A stretch of DNA of 10,695 nucleotides from Sulfuricella sp. (GTDB lineage: Bacteria > Pseudomonadota > Gammaproteobacteria > Burkholderiales > Sulfuricellaceae), in contig JAUYSN010000354.1 of NCBI GenBank assembly GCA_030696235.1, forward strand, positions 1-10,695, given 5' to 3'. This document shows positions 1 through 6,694 of this stretch, in pieces (positions within the stretch are counted from its first letter, which is position 1; each line of letters opens with the position of its first letter). The position numbers and the translations under genes were made by a program. Below the pieces are notes generated by a model that saw only the letters and a program-made list of their open reading frames with translations, did no database searches and had not been told where the DNA came from.

Positions 1-4
1 TCAA

Positions 5-25
5 TCCCCCTTTTACAAAGGGGGA
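5..25. repeat. short palindromic hairpin (CCCCCTTT/AAAGGGGG)
   Basis: A perfect 9-bp inverted repeat, TCCCCCTTT / AAAGGGGGA, encloses a 3-base loop (TAC). It lies about 47 bases downstream of the prfA stop codon. It could end prfA transcription, but no convincing T-tract follows the stem on the minus strand, so it may instead be one copy of a dispersed palindrome. No gene is visible in bases 1-71. Confidence 0.5.
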
Positions 26-71
26 GGATGCCTATCTGTGTTACATCCACGCGATTCAGCATGACTGCCTG

Positions 72-1154
72 CTACTCTTCCCCACCCAGGGACGCCAGCT
101 GTTCCGCCTGGTGCTCGGCCATCAGCGCACCGACCAGTTCGTCCAGGTCGCCGTCCATGATCTGCTCGATCTTGTACAGGGTGAGGTTGATGCGGTGGTC
201 GGTGATGCGCCCCTGCGGGAAGTTGTAGGTGCGGATGCGTTCGGAGCGGTCGCCGCTGCCGATCAGCGACTTGCGCGTGGCGGCCTCCTTGGACTGGCGC
301 TCGCGCAACTGCACATCCATGATGCGCGCCGCCAGCACCGACATCGCCTGCGACTTGTTCTTGTGCTGCGAGCGGTCGTCCTGGCACTCCACCACAATGC
401 CGGTCGGCAGGTGGGTAATGCGCACCGCCGAGTCGGTCTTGTGGATGTGCTGGCCGCCGGCGCCCGAGGCGCGGTAGGTGTCGATCCTGAGGTCGGCGGG
501 GTTGAGGTTCACTTCCGCCAGTTCATCCGCTTCCGGCATGATGGCGACGGTGCAGGCCGAGGTATGAATGCGCCCCTGGGTTTCGGTCGCCGGCACGCGT
601 TGCACGCGGTGTCCGCCGGACTCGAACTTGAGCTTGGAATAGGCGCCCTGGCCGATAACCTTGGCGATGATCTCCTTGTAGCCGCCCATTTCGCCCAGGC
701 TTTCCGACAGGATTTCCACTTTCCAGCGCTGTCTTTCGGCGTAGCGCGCATACATGCGGAACAGGTCGCCGGCGAACAGGGCCGACTCGTCGCCGCCGGT
801 GCCGGCGCGGATTTCCAGGAAAATATTGCGTTCGTCGTTGGGGTCCTTCGGCAGCAGCAGCTTTTGCAGGTCGATTTCAATCTGCGCCAGCTGCTCCCTG
901 GCGCTTTGTGCCTCGTCCTCGGCAAACGCCTTCATCTCCGGGTCGGCTAGCATTTCCTGGGCGGTTTTCAGGTCCAGCTCGGCTTGCTGGAAGCGCTGGT
1001 AGAGCTCGACCACCGGCGTGATTTCGGAATGCTCGCGGGTGAGGCGGCGATAGTTATCCATGTCCGACGTGGCGTCGTTGCTGCTCAGACGCTGGGTTAG
1101 TTCAACCAGGCGATCGGCAAGCTGGTCGAGCTTGGATTGGATAGAGGGTTTCAT
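72..1154 (-). CDS. prfA: peptide chain release factor 1 (RF1)
   Basis: This 360-residue cytoplasmic protein recognises UAA and UAG in the ribosomal A site and triggers hydrolysis of peptidyl-tRNA. Its length is that of a normal RF1. The stop-codon-reading PxT motif is PAT at residues 188-190, within [18 protein letters not shown]. The catalytic GGQ loop is at residues 233-235 ([16 protein letters not shown]), followed by the family signature [21 protein letters not shown]. The C-terminal part [20 protein letters not shown] is also typical. The residue two after QH is His238, where the RF1 sequences I remember have Asn. hemA lies upstream on the same strand, a common arrangement in proteobacteria; prmC, often next in line, is not inside the window. 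No Shine-Dalgarno sequence is visible before the ATG, and a repeat element ends about 17 bases upstream of it. Confidence 0.98.
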   Translation of the reverse strand: MKPSIQSKLDQLADRLVELTQRLSSNDATSDMDNYRRLTREHSEITPVVELYQRFQQAELDLKTAQEMLADPEMKAFAEDEAQSAREQLAQIEIDLQKLLLPKDPNDERNIFLEIRAGTGGDESALFAGDLFRMYARYAERQRWKVEILSESLGEMGGYKEIIAKVIGQGAYSKLKFESGGHRVQRVPATETQGRIHTSACTVAIMPEADELAEVNLNPADLRIDTYRASGAGGQHIHKTDSAVRITHLPTGIVVECQDDRSQHKNKSQAMSVLAARIMDVQLRERQSKEAATRKSLIGSGDRSERIRTYNFPQGRITDHRINLTLYKIEQIMDGDLDELVGALMAEHQAEQLASLGGEE

Positions 1155-1171
1155 GGTTTTGAGAAAAAAGC

Positions 1172-1280
1172 TTCACCACGAATGGCACGAATAAGCACAA
1201 ATAGGCACGAATGAAAAACCGCGTGCTTGCCTGTGTCTTGTATTCGTGAATATTCGTGGAAATTCGTGTTATTCGTGGTC
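1172..1280. repeat. inverted-repeat element of CACGAAT heptamers
   Basis: The left arm has four heptamers starting at 1177, 1186, 1196 and 1206 (CACGAAT, the third being CACAAAT). The right arm has four ATTCGTG heptamers starting at 1242, 1252, 1262 and 1271. The start-to-start spacings are 9, 10, 10 on the left and 10, 10, 9 on the right, so the arms mirror each other. Only the 2-3 base spacers differ between arms. The outer ends read TTCACCACG and, on the other strand, TGACCACG, each preceded by an A-rich run. The centre (about 1213-1241) is not repetitive. The element fills the whole gap between the hemA stop and the prfA start, and transcribed with them it could form a long interrupted hairpin. 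Confidence 0.9.
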
Positions 1281-1287
1281 AGGATTT

Positions 1288-2538
1288 TCATTCCGGGTGA
1301 ATGTGATACAAACGGCGCAGCAGCGCTTCGAGCTGGGCGCGGTCTTCTCCGCTGGCGTGGTTGAGGGCGTGGCTGGAGTCGTGCAGGAATTTGTTGGCCA
1401 GCGCCCGGCTCATCTGCTCGAGCACTTCGCGCGGGTCTTCTCCCTTGTCGAGCAGGCGCTGGGCGCGTTCCAGCTCATGGCGGCGCTGCCGTTCAGCGTG
1501 GTCGCGCAGGGCGCGGATGGTGGGCACGACGCTGCGCGTATCCATCCAGTGCATGAAGTCTTCCACCTGAACCTCGATGATCGCCTCGGCTTCCTCGGCG
1601 GCCAGCTGACGATTGCCGAGACCGGCCTCGATCACCTGGGCGAGGTCGTCCACGGTGTAGAGGAACACATCGTCCAGCTCGCCGACCTCGGCCTCGATGT
1701 CGCGCGGCACGGCCAGGTCCACCATGAATATCGGCCGGTGCTTGCGCTGCTTGATGACGCGCTCGACCAGGCCTTTGCCCAGAATCGGCAGGGGGCTGGC
1801 GGTGGAGGTGACGATGATGTCGTGGGTGGCGAGGTGGTCCGGCAGTTCGTTCAGGGTGATGGCGCTGCCGCCCAACCGCAGGGCCAGCGCGCTGGCGCGC
1901 TCCAGGGTGCGGTTGGCGACGGTGATGTGCCTGGGGTGATGCGCCGCGAAATGATTGGCGCACAACTCGATCATCTCGCCCGCGCCGATGAACAGGACGC
2001 GCTGTTCGCTGATCGAGGGGAAGATGCGTTCCGCCAGCCGCACCGCGGCGGCGGCCATGGAAACGCTGTTGGCGCCGATCTCGGTCTGGGTGCGGACTTC
2101 CTTGGCAACCGAAAAGGTGCGCTGGAACAGCTTGTGCAGCAGCGTGCCCAGAGTGCCGGCGCGTTCTGCGGTGTTTACCGCCTGTTTCAGCTGGCCGAGA
2201 ATCTGGGTTTCGCCCAGCACCATCGAGTCCAGCCCGCTGGCGACGCGGAAGGCGTGCTTGACCGCCTCGTCCTGCGGCAGGGTGTAGAGATGCGGCTCGA
2301 TGGCCTGTTTTTTGATGTGGTGGTAGTCCGCCAGCCATTCGATGGCTTGCTGCGGGCTGTCGGTGTTGCAGTAGATTTCAGTGCGGTTGCAGGTGGAAAG
2401 AATCGCCGCCTCTTTCACCGGACGGTGCCCGACCAGGTCGTGCAGCGCCTGTTCCAGGGTTTCAGCGTGGAAGGCGACCTGTTCGCGAACTGCCAGGGGC
2501 GCGGTTTGGTGATTGATTCCGAGGGTGAATAACTGCAT
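1288..2538 (-). CDS. hemA: glutamyl-tRNA reductase
   Basis: The enzyme reduces glutamyl-tRNA(Glu) with NADPH to glutamate-1-semialdehyde, the first committed step of C5-pathway tetrapyrrole synthesis. The 416-residue length is normal. Visible marks are the N-terminus [17 protein letters not shown], the catalytic Cys50 in [11 protein letters not shown], the substrate-domain motif [16 protein letters not shown] (105-120), and the NADPH-binding motif VLFIGAGEM (181-189) followed by [17 protein letters not shown] (271-282) is also diagnostic, and the C-terminal helical dimerisation domain is complete. The ATG at 2536-2538 gives the usual N-terminus; no strong ribosome binding site is seen before it. 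The gene supplies haem precursors, fitting the cytochrome genes nearby, but hemA is a general housekeeping gene and the proximity need not be functional. Confidence 0.98.
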   Translation of the reverse strand: MQLFTLGINHQTAPLAVREQVAFHAETLEQALHDLVGHRPVKEAAILSTCNRTEIYCNTDSPQQAIEWLADYHHIKKQAIEPHLYTLPQDEAVKHAFRVASGLDSMVLGETQILGQLKQAVNTAERAGTLGTLLHKLFQRTFSVAKEVRTQTEIGANSVSMAAAAVRLAERIFPSISEQRVLFIGAGEMIELCANHFAAHHPRHITVANRTLERASALALRLGGSAITLNELPDHLATHDIIVTSTASPLPILGKGLVERVIKQRKHRPIFMVDLAVPRDIEAEVGELDDVFLYTVDDLAQVIEAGLGNRQLAAEEAEAIIEVQVEDFMHWMDTRSVVPTIRALRDHAERQRRHELERAQRLLDKGEDPREVLEQMSRALANKFLHDSSHALNHASGEDRAQLEALLRRLYHIHPE

Positions 2539-2626
2539 GGATCAATTGTGCACTTTTCGCCACGGGCTTGGCAAGGAGGGGTGCCGTTCAATGAGGCAGC
2601 ACCCAAAGATGGTGGTGACCAAGGGC

Positions 2627-2648
2627 AAACCCCTACTAAGGGGATTTT
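2627..2648 (-). terminator. weak terminator-like hairpin after tRNA-Phe
   Basis: CCCCT (2630-2634) pairs with AGGGG (2639-2643) around a 4-base loop. On the minus strand the stem is followed by only TTTG, and on the plus strand by ATTTTC. It lies 17 bases downstream of the tRNA-Phe CCA end, so it may help define the tRNA 3' trailer, or only partly stop readthrough into hemA. Confidence 0.3.
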
Positions 2649-2664
2649 CACTCACTAGAAATTC

Positions 2665-2740
2665 TGGTGGCCCGGGGCGGAATCGAACCACCGACACAAG
2701 GATTTTCAATCCTCTGCTCTACCGACTGAGCTACCGGGCC
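2665..2740 (-). tRNA. tRNA-Phe (anticodon GAA)
   Basis: Read on the minus strand, this is a complete 76-base cloverleaf with an encoded CCA end. The acceptor stem is seven perfect pairs (GGCCCGG with CCGGGCC), followed by discriminator A and CCA. The D-arm contains AGCTCAGTCGGTAGAGC. The anticodon arm is GAGGA-TTGAAAA-TCCTT, placing GAA in the loop, which decodes UUC and UUU. The T-arm has GGTTCGATTCC. The length and layout match bacterial tRNA-Phe. A possible -10 box TAAAAT (2761-2766 on the plus coordinates) lies about 20 bases upstream of the mature 5' end, but the -35 match is poor. Confidence 0.98.
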
Positions 2741-2865
2741 GTGCTGTTTAAGCGGAACTGATTTTACTCGGAATGAAAGATCAAACCGGCTAAAACCAAA
2801 GCGCGCTATTAAAGCCTTAAACCGGGGATTAGTCAAGAACAGATTGCCGCGCGCCGGTCAGGTGA

Positions 2866-4227
2866 TTAATGGGAAAGAGGAGGGAATTCGGCGCGCACCC
2901 GGAGTCCGCCAGCCGGTGTGGCACGGGAAAAGGCAATGCGGGCCCGGTGAATTTCCGCAATGCGCAGGGCGATGGACAATCCCAGCCCGACACCCTCTGC
3001 CAGAGTCGGGCTGAAGCGGCTGAAGCGCTGACCCAGTTGGGCGAGCTGCTCGTCCGGAACGCCGGGGCCGCTATCGCAGACATCGAGTTGATGAGCTGAA
3101 TTCTTCAGGATTCTTATCGCCACAGTTATATGCCCCCCTACTGGCGTATAACGGATGGCGTTGTCCAGCAGGTTGCGCACCAGCACGCGCAGAAGGTCGG
3201 GCGAGCCTGAAATGGGCGCGCTGTCTTCTCCATTCAGTTCCAGTTCGATATTTCTGGCGAGAGCCTCGGGCCCCAGTTCGGCGCAGCATTCGCGCGTCAC
3301 TGCGGCAAGGTCTACCGGTTCGAGGTGAGTCGAGGAGGAAAGCTCGTCGAGCCGGGCCAGTGTCAGCAACTGCCCGACCAGATGGCTCATCCGGTCCATG
3401 CCCTGCAATGCCTTGTGCAGGCTTTCCAGGCGTTCCGCAGGCTCATCGGTCAGCATGGCTGCCTGTACTTGCGCCCGTAATGCGGCAAGGGGGGTGCGCA
3501 GTTCGTGCGCGGCGTCGCTGGTGAAGCGCCGCTCGTTCTCCAGCGTTGCGGCAACGCGGGTGAGCAGTTGGTCGAGCGCATCGAGGACCGGTTGGATTTC
3601 CTTCGGCGTGTCGTCAAGGTGTATCGGATCCAGCCGTTCCGGTGAGCGCAAGTTCAGCTCCTGCGCCAGTTTGCGCAGGGGGCGCAGACCGAAGCTGATC
3701 GCCAGCAGTGCGGCAAAGGCCAGCAGCGGAATCCCGAACAGGAAGGGCTGCAGGTTGTGCCAGGCAACTTCCCTGGCGAGATCGTTGCGCGCCAGGTCGT
3801 TTTGGCCGACGACCACTTCCAGCTCGCGCCTGGGGTCGCTCTGCCGATAGTAGCGCCAGCGTTCTCCCTGCCATTCGCCATGGCTGAAGCCCTCTTCCGG
3901 TAACAAGTCGGGCAGCGCCGTCGCAGACTTGCCGGAATGCAGGAGCAGGCGAGGTTGATCGTGTTCCGTACTCCATACCTGAAAGGCCAGGGCGCGCTGG
4001 TATTTGTGGGCGATCGGCCCGGTGCTTTCGGTTTCGTCGTCATCGGCATGGATGGCGACGGCGAGTAAGGTCTGCCCAAGTTGGGCGAGCTGGGCATCAA
4101 AAATTTCGTCCACCTCGTGGAGCGCATTCTTGTAGCTTTCATAACCCGCGAGCAAGCCAAACAGCGTCACCGCGACCAGCATCAGGGCAACCAGCCGCGC
4201 CTGCAGGGAGAGTTTCCTGAAATTCAA
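2866..4227 (-). CDS. sensor histidine kinase, QseC/PmrB-like
   Basis: This 453-residue inner-membrane kinase is the partner of the response regulator just upstream. It has a short cytoplasmic N-terminus, TM1 at about 11-29, a periplasmic sensor region of roughly 130 residues, and TM2 at about 163-180. A HAMP-like linker leads to the H-box FTSDAAHELRTPLAAL with phospho-accepting His241. The ATP-binding domain has the N-box LVRNLLDNAIRYTP (349-362), G1 DSGPGV (385-390), F-box RFSRF and G2 GVGLGLS (412-418), so all catalytic motifs are intact. The start is TTG, overlapping the regulator's TGA stop as TTGA, with GGAG eight bases upstream; a stop codon five codons earlier leaves no ATG or GTG option, and the next Met (16) would cut TM1. 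The gene is therefore translationally coupled. The signal sensed cannot be read from sequence. Confidence 0.95.
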   Translation of the reverse strand: MNFRKLSLQARLVALMLVAVTLFGLLAGYESYKNALHEVDEIFDAQLAQLGQTLLAVAIHADDDETESTGPIAHKYQRALAFQVWSTEHDQPRLLLHSGKSATALPDLLPEEGFSHGEWQGERWRYYRQSDPRRELEVVVGQNDLARNDLAREVAWHNLQPFLFGIPLLAFAALLAISFGLRPLRKLAQELNLRSPERLDPIHLDDTPKEIQPVLDALDQLLTRVAATLENERRFTSDAAHELRTPLAALRAQVQAAMLTDEPAERLESLHKALQGMDRMSHLVGQLLTLARLDELSSSTHLEPVDLAAVTRECCAELGPEALARNIELELNGEDSAPISGSPDLLRVLVRNLLDNAIRYTPVGGHITVAIRILKNSAHQLDVCDSGPGVPDEQLAQLGQRFSRFSPTLAEGVGLGLSIALRIAEIHRARIAFSRATPAGGLRVRAEFPPLSH

Positions 4228-4886
4228 GGCTGGCGCTCCACGCTATAGCCGATGCCGCGCAGGGTGCGGATGAAATCGGCGCCCAGTTTTTTGCGCAGGT
4301 GGTGAATGAATACCTCGATGGTGTTGCTTTCGACGCTGCCGCCCCAGCCGTAAAGGCTCTCTTCGAGTTGCGCGCGGGTGAGGACGCGGCCGGCGTTTTG
4401 CATCAGCTGCACGAGAATGGCGAATTCCCTGGCCGACAGCTCGACCGGCTCGCCCCCGCGCCATGCCTGATGCGCCGCCGGGTCAACCTCGATGGCGCCG
4501 ATGCACAGGCGCGCCGTGGCATGGCCGCCGGAACGCCGGATCAGCGCGTGCAGCCGCGCCGCCAGCTCTTCCATGTCGACCGGCTTGACCACGTAATCGT
4601 CCGCACCCAGGCCGAATCCCTTGAGTTTGTCCGATTTTTCGTCGCGGGCGGTCAGGATCAGAACGGGAGCCCGCAAGCCGGATTCCCGCGCCGAGCGCAG
4701 CACGGCAAGGCCGTCGAGCTGTGGCAATCCGAGGTCAAGCACTACTGCGGCGTAAGCCTCGCTCGTTAGTGCATGCAGGGCCTGCCGGCCATCGCACAGC
4801 CAGTCAACGGTGAAACCCAGATGGCCGAGACTTTTCTGGATGCCGTCACCGAGCAGGGTGTCGTCCTCGACCAGCAGAACTCTCAT
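4224..4886 (-). CDS. OmpR-family response regulator, QseB/PmrA-like
   Basis: A 220-residue DNA-binding regulator. The receiver domain carries the acidic pair Asp8/Asp9, phospho-acceptor Asp51 (VVLDLGLPQLDG), Thr79 (LILTARD) and Lys101 (DYVVKP). The C-terminal winged helix contains LTRAQLEESLYGWGGSVESN and HHLRKKLG followed by TLRGIGYSVE, close to the QseB/PmrA type. I chose the ATG at 4884-4886 over the upstream in-frame ATG at 4920-4922. It gives the usual MRVLLVEDD beginning and family length, it has AAGG seven bases upstream, and the upstream ATG falls inside a likely regulator binding box. The stop overlaps the kinase start. The divergent SHP/DHC/cytochrome b genes are the likely targets, by inference from position. 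Confidence 0.95.
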   Translation of the reverse strand: MRVLLVEDDTLLGDGIQKSLGHLGFTVDWLCDGRQALHALTSEAYAAVVLDLGLPQLDGLAVLRSARESGLRAPVLILTARDEKSDKLKGFGLGADDYVVKPVDMEELAARLHALIRRSGGHATARLCIGAIEVDPAAHQAWRGGEPVELSAREFAILVQLMQNAGRVLTRAQLEESLYGWGGSVESNTIEVFIHHLRKKLGADFIRTLRGIGYSVERQP

Positions 4887-4913
4887 CGCGGTGCCTTCAC
4901 AACTCTCCAGTTC

Positions 4914-4930
4914 ATTAAGCATCGGTTAAG
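4914..4930 (-). promoter_or_regulatory. PmrA/QseB-type direct-repeat box
   Basis: Read on the minus strand this is CTTAAC-CGATG-CTTAAT: two hexamers separated by five bases, an 11-bp period. This resembles the known PmrA/BasR box (two YTTAAK-like hexamers, N5 between), with one off-consensus base in the first hexamer. It lies between the regulator gene (27 bases from the ATG) and the divergent cytochrome operon (83 bases from its ATG). I could not place a convincing -10 box for either gene, so whether binding activates or represses is open. Confidence 0.6.
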
Positions 4931-5013
4931 ACTCATGGTTCACACTCTGTTCCGAGCCTCAGGCAAAGAGCTTGCAGCCCGGGAAATGTTGGGTAGATAA
5001 AGGAGATTGTATT

Positions 5014-5433
5014 ATGACTGCAAAGAAAATAGGTATCGCCATTGTGTTTATTGTAGGCGCTGGCGTCGCCTATGCGGAAACGCCATCCAGCCTGATTGCC
5101 GGTTACACGGCAGAGGCCGCGCGCGCCACGCCGGGTTTTTCCCCTTCAGCGGAGCGCGGTCAGGGGCTTTTTACGCGCAAATGGGGCGTGTCGCAAACCA
5201 TGCCGAGTTGCGCGACCTGCCATAGCGATCAGCCCGCGGCGGAAGGCAAGCATGTCGTGACCAGCAAGCGCATCGCCCCGCTTTCCCCCGCCGTAAACCC
5301 GGAACGCTTCGCCAGTTCGGCCAAGGTCGAGAAATGGTTCCGTCGCAACTGCCAGGAGGTGGTCGGGCGCGAGTGCAGCGCCGCGGAAAAAGCCGATTTT
5401 ATTCAATTTGTCAGTAAAGGAGGCCGGGTATGA
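5014..5433 (+). CDS. SHP-type monohaem cytochrome c (DUF1924)
   Basis: A 139-residue periplasmic cytochrome. Residues 1-21 form a signal peptide ending VAYA before ETPSS. Haem c attaches at CATCH (66-70). The sequence follows sphaeroides haem protein (SHP): LIAGY near the N-terminus, ERGQGLF, the block RIAPLSP, then KVEKWFRRNCQEVVGREC. Asn112 lies in the RNC position where SHP of Rhodobacter sphaeroides uses Asn as the labile sixth iron ligand, and Cys113/Cys121 can form the family's disulfide. SHP binds O2 and NO, and nitric oxide dioxygenase activity has been reported for the R. sphaeroides protein. The start at 5014 has AAGGAG eight bases upstream; an in-frame ATG at 4972 would add 14 residues before the signal peptide and is rejected. 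It overlaps the next gene by ATGA. Confidence 0.92.
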   Translation: MTAKKIGIAIVFIVGAGVAYAETPSSLIAGYTAEAARATPGFSPSAERGQGLFTRKWGVSQTMPSCATCHSDQPAAEGKHVVTSKRIAPLSPAVNPERFASSAKVEKWFRRNCQEVVGRECSAAEKADFIQFVSKGGRV

Positions 5434-5891
5434 AATCGCTCATTGCCATTCTTTTGATTGCGCTCTCATCTTCGGCGCTGGCCGATAGCCACAAGCTTGC
5501 AGTGCCCAGCAACCCGCAATGGAAGACCGAGTGCGGCAGCTGCCACATGGCCTATCCGCCCCAACTGCTGACGGCGGAAAACTGGCGGCAGATGATGAAA
5601 GGGCTGGATCGCCACTTTGGCGCAAACGCTACACTGGATGTGAAAGAAAATGCCGAAATACTGGCCTTCCTCGAGCGCTATGCGGCGCGGGATCAGAAGT
5701 ACAGTGCGAACACGCTGCGCATCAGCGACACGGCGTGGTTTCAGCGCAAGCACCGCGAGGTGTCGAATTCAGTCTGGTCGCATGCCAAGGTTAAAAGCCG
5801 CGCCAACTGCACCGCCTGCCATGTCACTGCCGAGCGCGGCGACTGGTCGGAGCACAGCATCCGCATGCCTGACGGGCGGCGCTGGGAATAA
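5430..5891 (+). CDS. dihaem cytochrome c, DHC family
   Basis: A 153-residue periplasmic cytochrome with a signal peptide (MKSLIAILLIALSSSALA, cleavage near residue 18). It has two haem c sites, CGSCH (35-39) and CTACH (127-131). The surrounding text, HMAYPPQLL, NWRQMMKGLDRHFG, ISDTAWFQRKHRE and the late IRMPDGRRWE, fits the DHC family known as the redox partner of SHP. His62 and His108 are my candidates for distal axial ligands. The start codon overlaps the SHP stop (ATGA) and has AAGGAGG six bases upstream, so translation is coupled. Family knowledge places it between a membrane cytochrome b and SHP. An inverted-repeat element begins directly after the stop codon. Confidence 0.92.
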   Translation: MKSLIAILLIALSSSALADSHKLAVPSNPQWKTECGSCHMAYPPQLLTAENWRQMMKGLDRHFGANATLDVKENAEILAFLERYAARDQKYSANTLRISDTAWFQRKHREVSNSVWSHAKVKSRANCTACHVTAERGDWSEHSIRMPDGRRWE

Positions 5892-5894
5892 ACT

Positions 5895-6046
5895 TTGAAA
5901 AGCGGTTTCACCGCAAAGGACGCGAAGGTTCGCAAGGTAAAACCATGAGTTGAAATACCTTCCCCCTCGGGTTGACCGATCAAGAGGTTTAAGGCCCTTG
6001 AATTCCTTTGCGTCCCTTGCGTCCTTTGCGGTAAAACGCCGTTTTT
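5895..6046. repeat. inverted-repeat element of CGCAAAGG words, copy 1
   Basis: The left arm contains ACCGCAAAGGACGCGAAGG and continues with TTCGCAAGG. The right arm, read in reverse complement, contains ACCGCAAAGGACGCAAGG followed by GACGCAAAGG. The CGC words recur every 9-10 bp. Outside the arms are A-runs with a GCGG or CGGCG block (AAAAGCGGT on the left, AAAACGGCG on the right when read inward). The interior, about 5940-6000, includes a small TTGA-CCGA-TCAA hairpin and resembles nothing in copy 2. It starts three bases after the DHC stop and separates that gene from cytochrome b. Confidence 0.88.
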
Positions 6047-6066
6047 TAGAATGAAGTGAGGACAAT

Positions 6067-6675
6067 ATGAACAAAATTCTGGTGTGGGACCTGCCGACGC
6101 GCGTCGGCCACTGGCTGCTGGCGGCGAGTTTCGCCGTGGCTTGGCTGAGCGGGGATAGCGAGGAATGGCGCCTGGTTCACGTCGCAGCCGGGTATACCAT
6201 GGTGGCCGTGCTGGCTTTCCGGGTATTCTGGGGAATCGCCGGTACACGTTACGCACGCTTCACCTCGTTTCTGTTTTCACCGCGGCAGGCGCTGGATTAT
6301 CTGACCGGGTTGTTGCGCGGACAGAAGAGCCACTGGGTCGGCCACAACCCGGCAGGCAGCTATGCGATCTATCTGCTGATCCTGCTCGGATTCGCCACGG
6401 CAGGCAGTGGTTGGGCGACCTATGATGAGCTTGGCGGCGAATGGCTGGAGGAATTCCACGAATTCCTGGCCAGCACTATGCTGGCCGTGGTCGGCTTGCA
6501 TGTGGCCAGTGTTGTGGTGAGCGGATTCCTTCATCGCGAGAACCTGGTGCGCAGCATGATCAACGGCTACAAGATCGGGCACAGTGAAGAGGCGATTTCT
6601 TCAAGCCGGATGTTGTGGGCGGTGTTGCTGGTCGGGCTCGCCGGATGGGCGGCGGTGGCGGCTTTCTTGCCCTGA
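6067..6675 (+). CDS. membrane cytochrome b (b561/hydrogenase-cytochrome-b type)
   Basis: A 202-residue integral membrane protein with about five hydrophobic segments (roughly 15-29, 37-56, 99-117, 134-154, 181-200). The N-terminus VWDLPTRVGHWLLAASF is typical of the b561 / Ni-Fe-hydrogenase cytochrome b superfamily. His15, His38, His131 and His145 sit in or beside membrane segments and are probable ligands of two b haems. VGHNPAGSYAIY and ENLVRSMINGYK are further family marks. The ATG has GAGGA five bases upstream. In known SHP/DHC clusters a cytochrome b is the third member; here it probably oxidises quinol and reduces DHC (inference). It has its own ribosome binding site beyond the inserted repeat element, so it can be translated independently of the two cytochromes c. 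Confidence 0.92.
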   Translation: MNKILVWDLPTRVGHWLLAASFAVAWLSGDSEEWRLVHVAAGYTMVAVLAFRVFWGIAGTRYARFTSFLFSPRQALDYLTGLLRGQKSHWVGHNPAGSYAIYLLILLGFATAGSGWATYDELGGEWLEEFHEFLASTMLAVVGLHVASVVVSGFLHRENLVRSMINGYKIGHSEEAISSSRMLWAVLLVGLAGWAAVAAFLP

Positions 6676-6689
6676 GTTGAAAACTCAGG
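6671..6689. terminator. perfect hairpin between convergent genes
   Basis: CCTGAGTT (6671-6678) pairs perfectly with AACTCAGG (6682-6689) around a GAA triloop. The cytochrome b stop codon TGA lies inside the left arm, and the stop of the convergent minus-strand gene is six bases beyond the right arm. Neither side has a clear T-tract, so it may be a weak bidirectional terminator or an mRNA 3'-end stabiliser. Confidence 0.4.
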
Positions 6690-6694
6690 CGGTC

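Noticed and set aside
111..950. 279-residue plus-strand open frame opposite prfA
   Set aside because: Antisense shadow of RF1 with no family features.
1172..1280. CRISPR-like array
   Set aside because: Repeats are only 7 bases with 2-3 base spacers and switch orientation at the centre; there are no cas genes.
1246..2532. 428-residue plus-strand open frame opposite hemA
   Set aside because: It is the antisense shadow of hemA in GC-rich codons, with His/Gln/Gly/Val-rich composition and no recognisable domain; hemA is unmistakable.
4971..5000. Promoter TTGCAG with TAGATA before the SHP gene
   Set aside because: The transcript would start at or beyond the AAGGAG ribosome binding site, so it could not serve the gene.
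5741..6256. 171-residue minus-strand frame across the DHC/cytochrome b gap
   Set aside because: It crosses two plus-strand genes and the repeat element; its FASFAVK-like text is just translated repeat.
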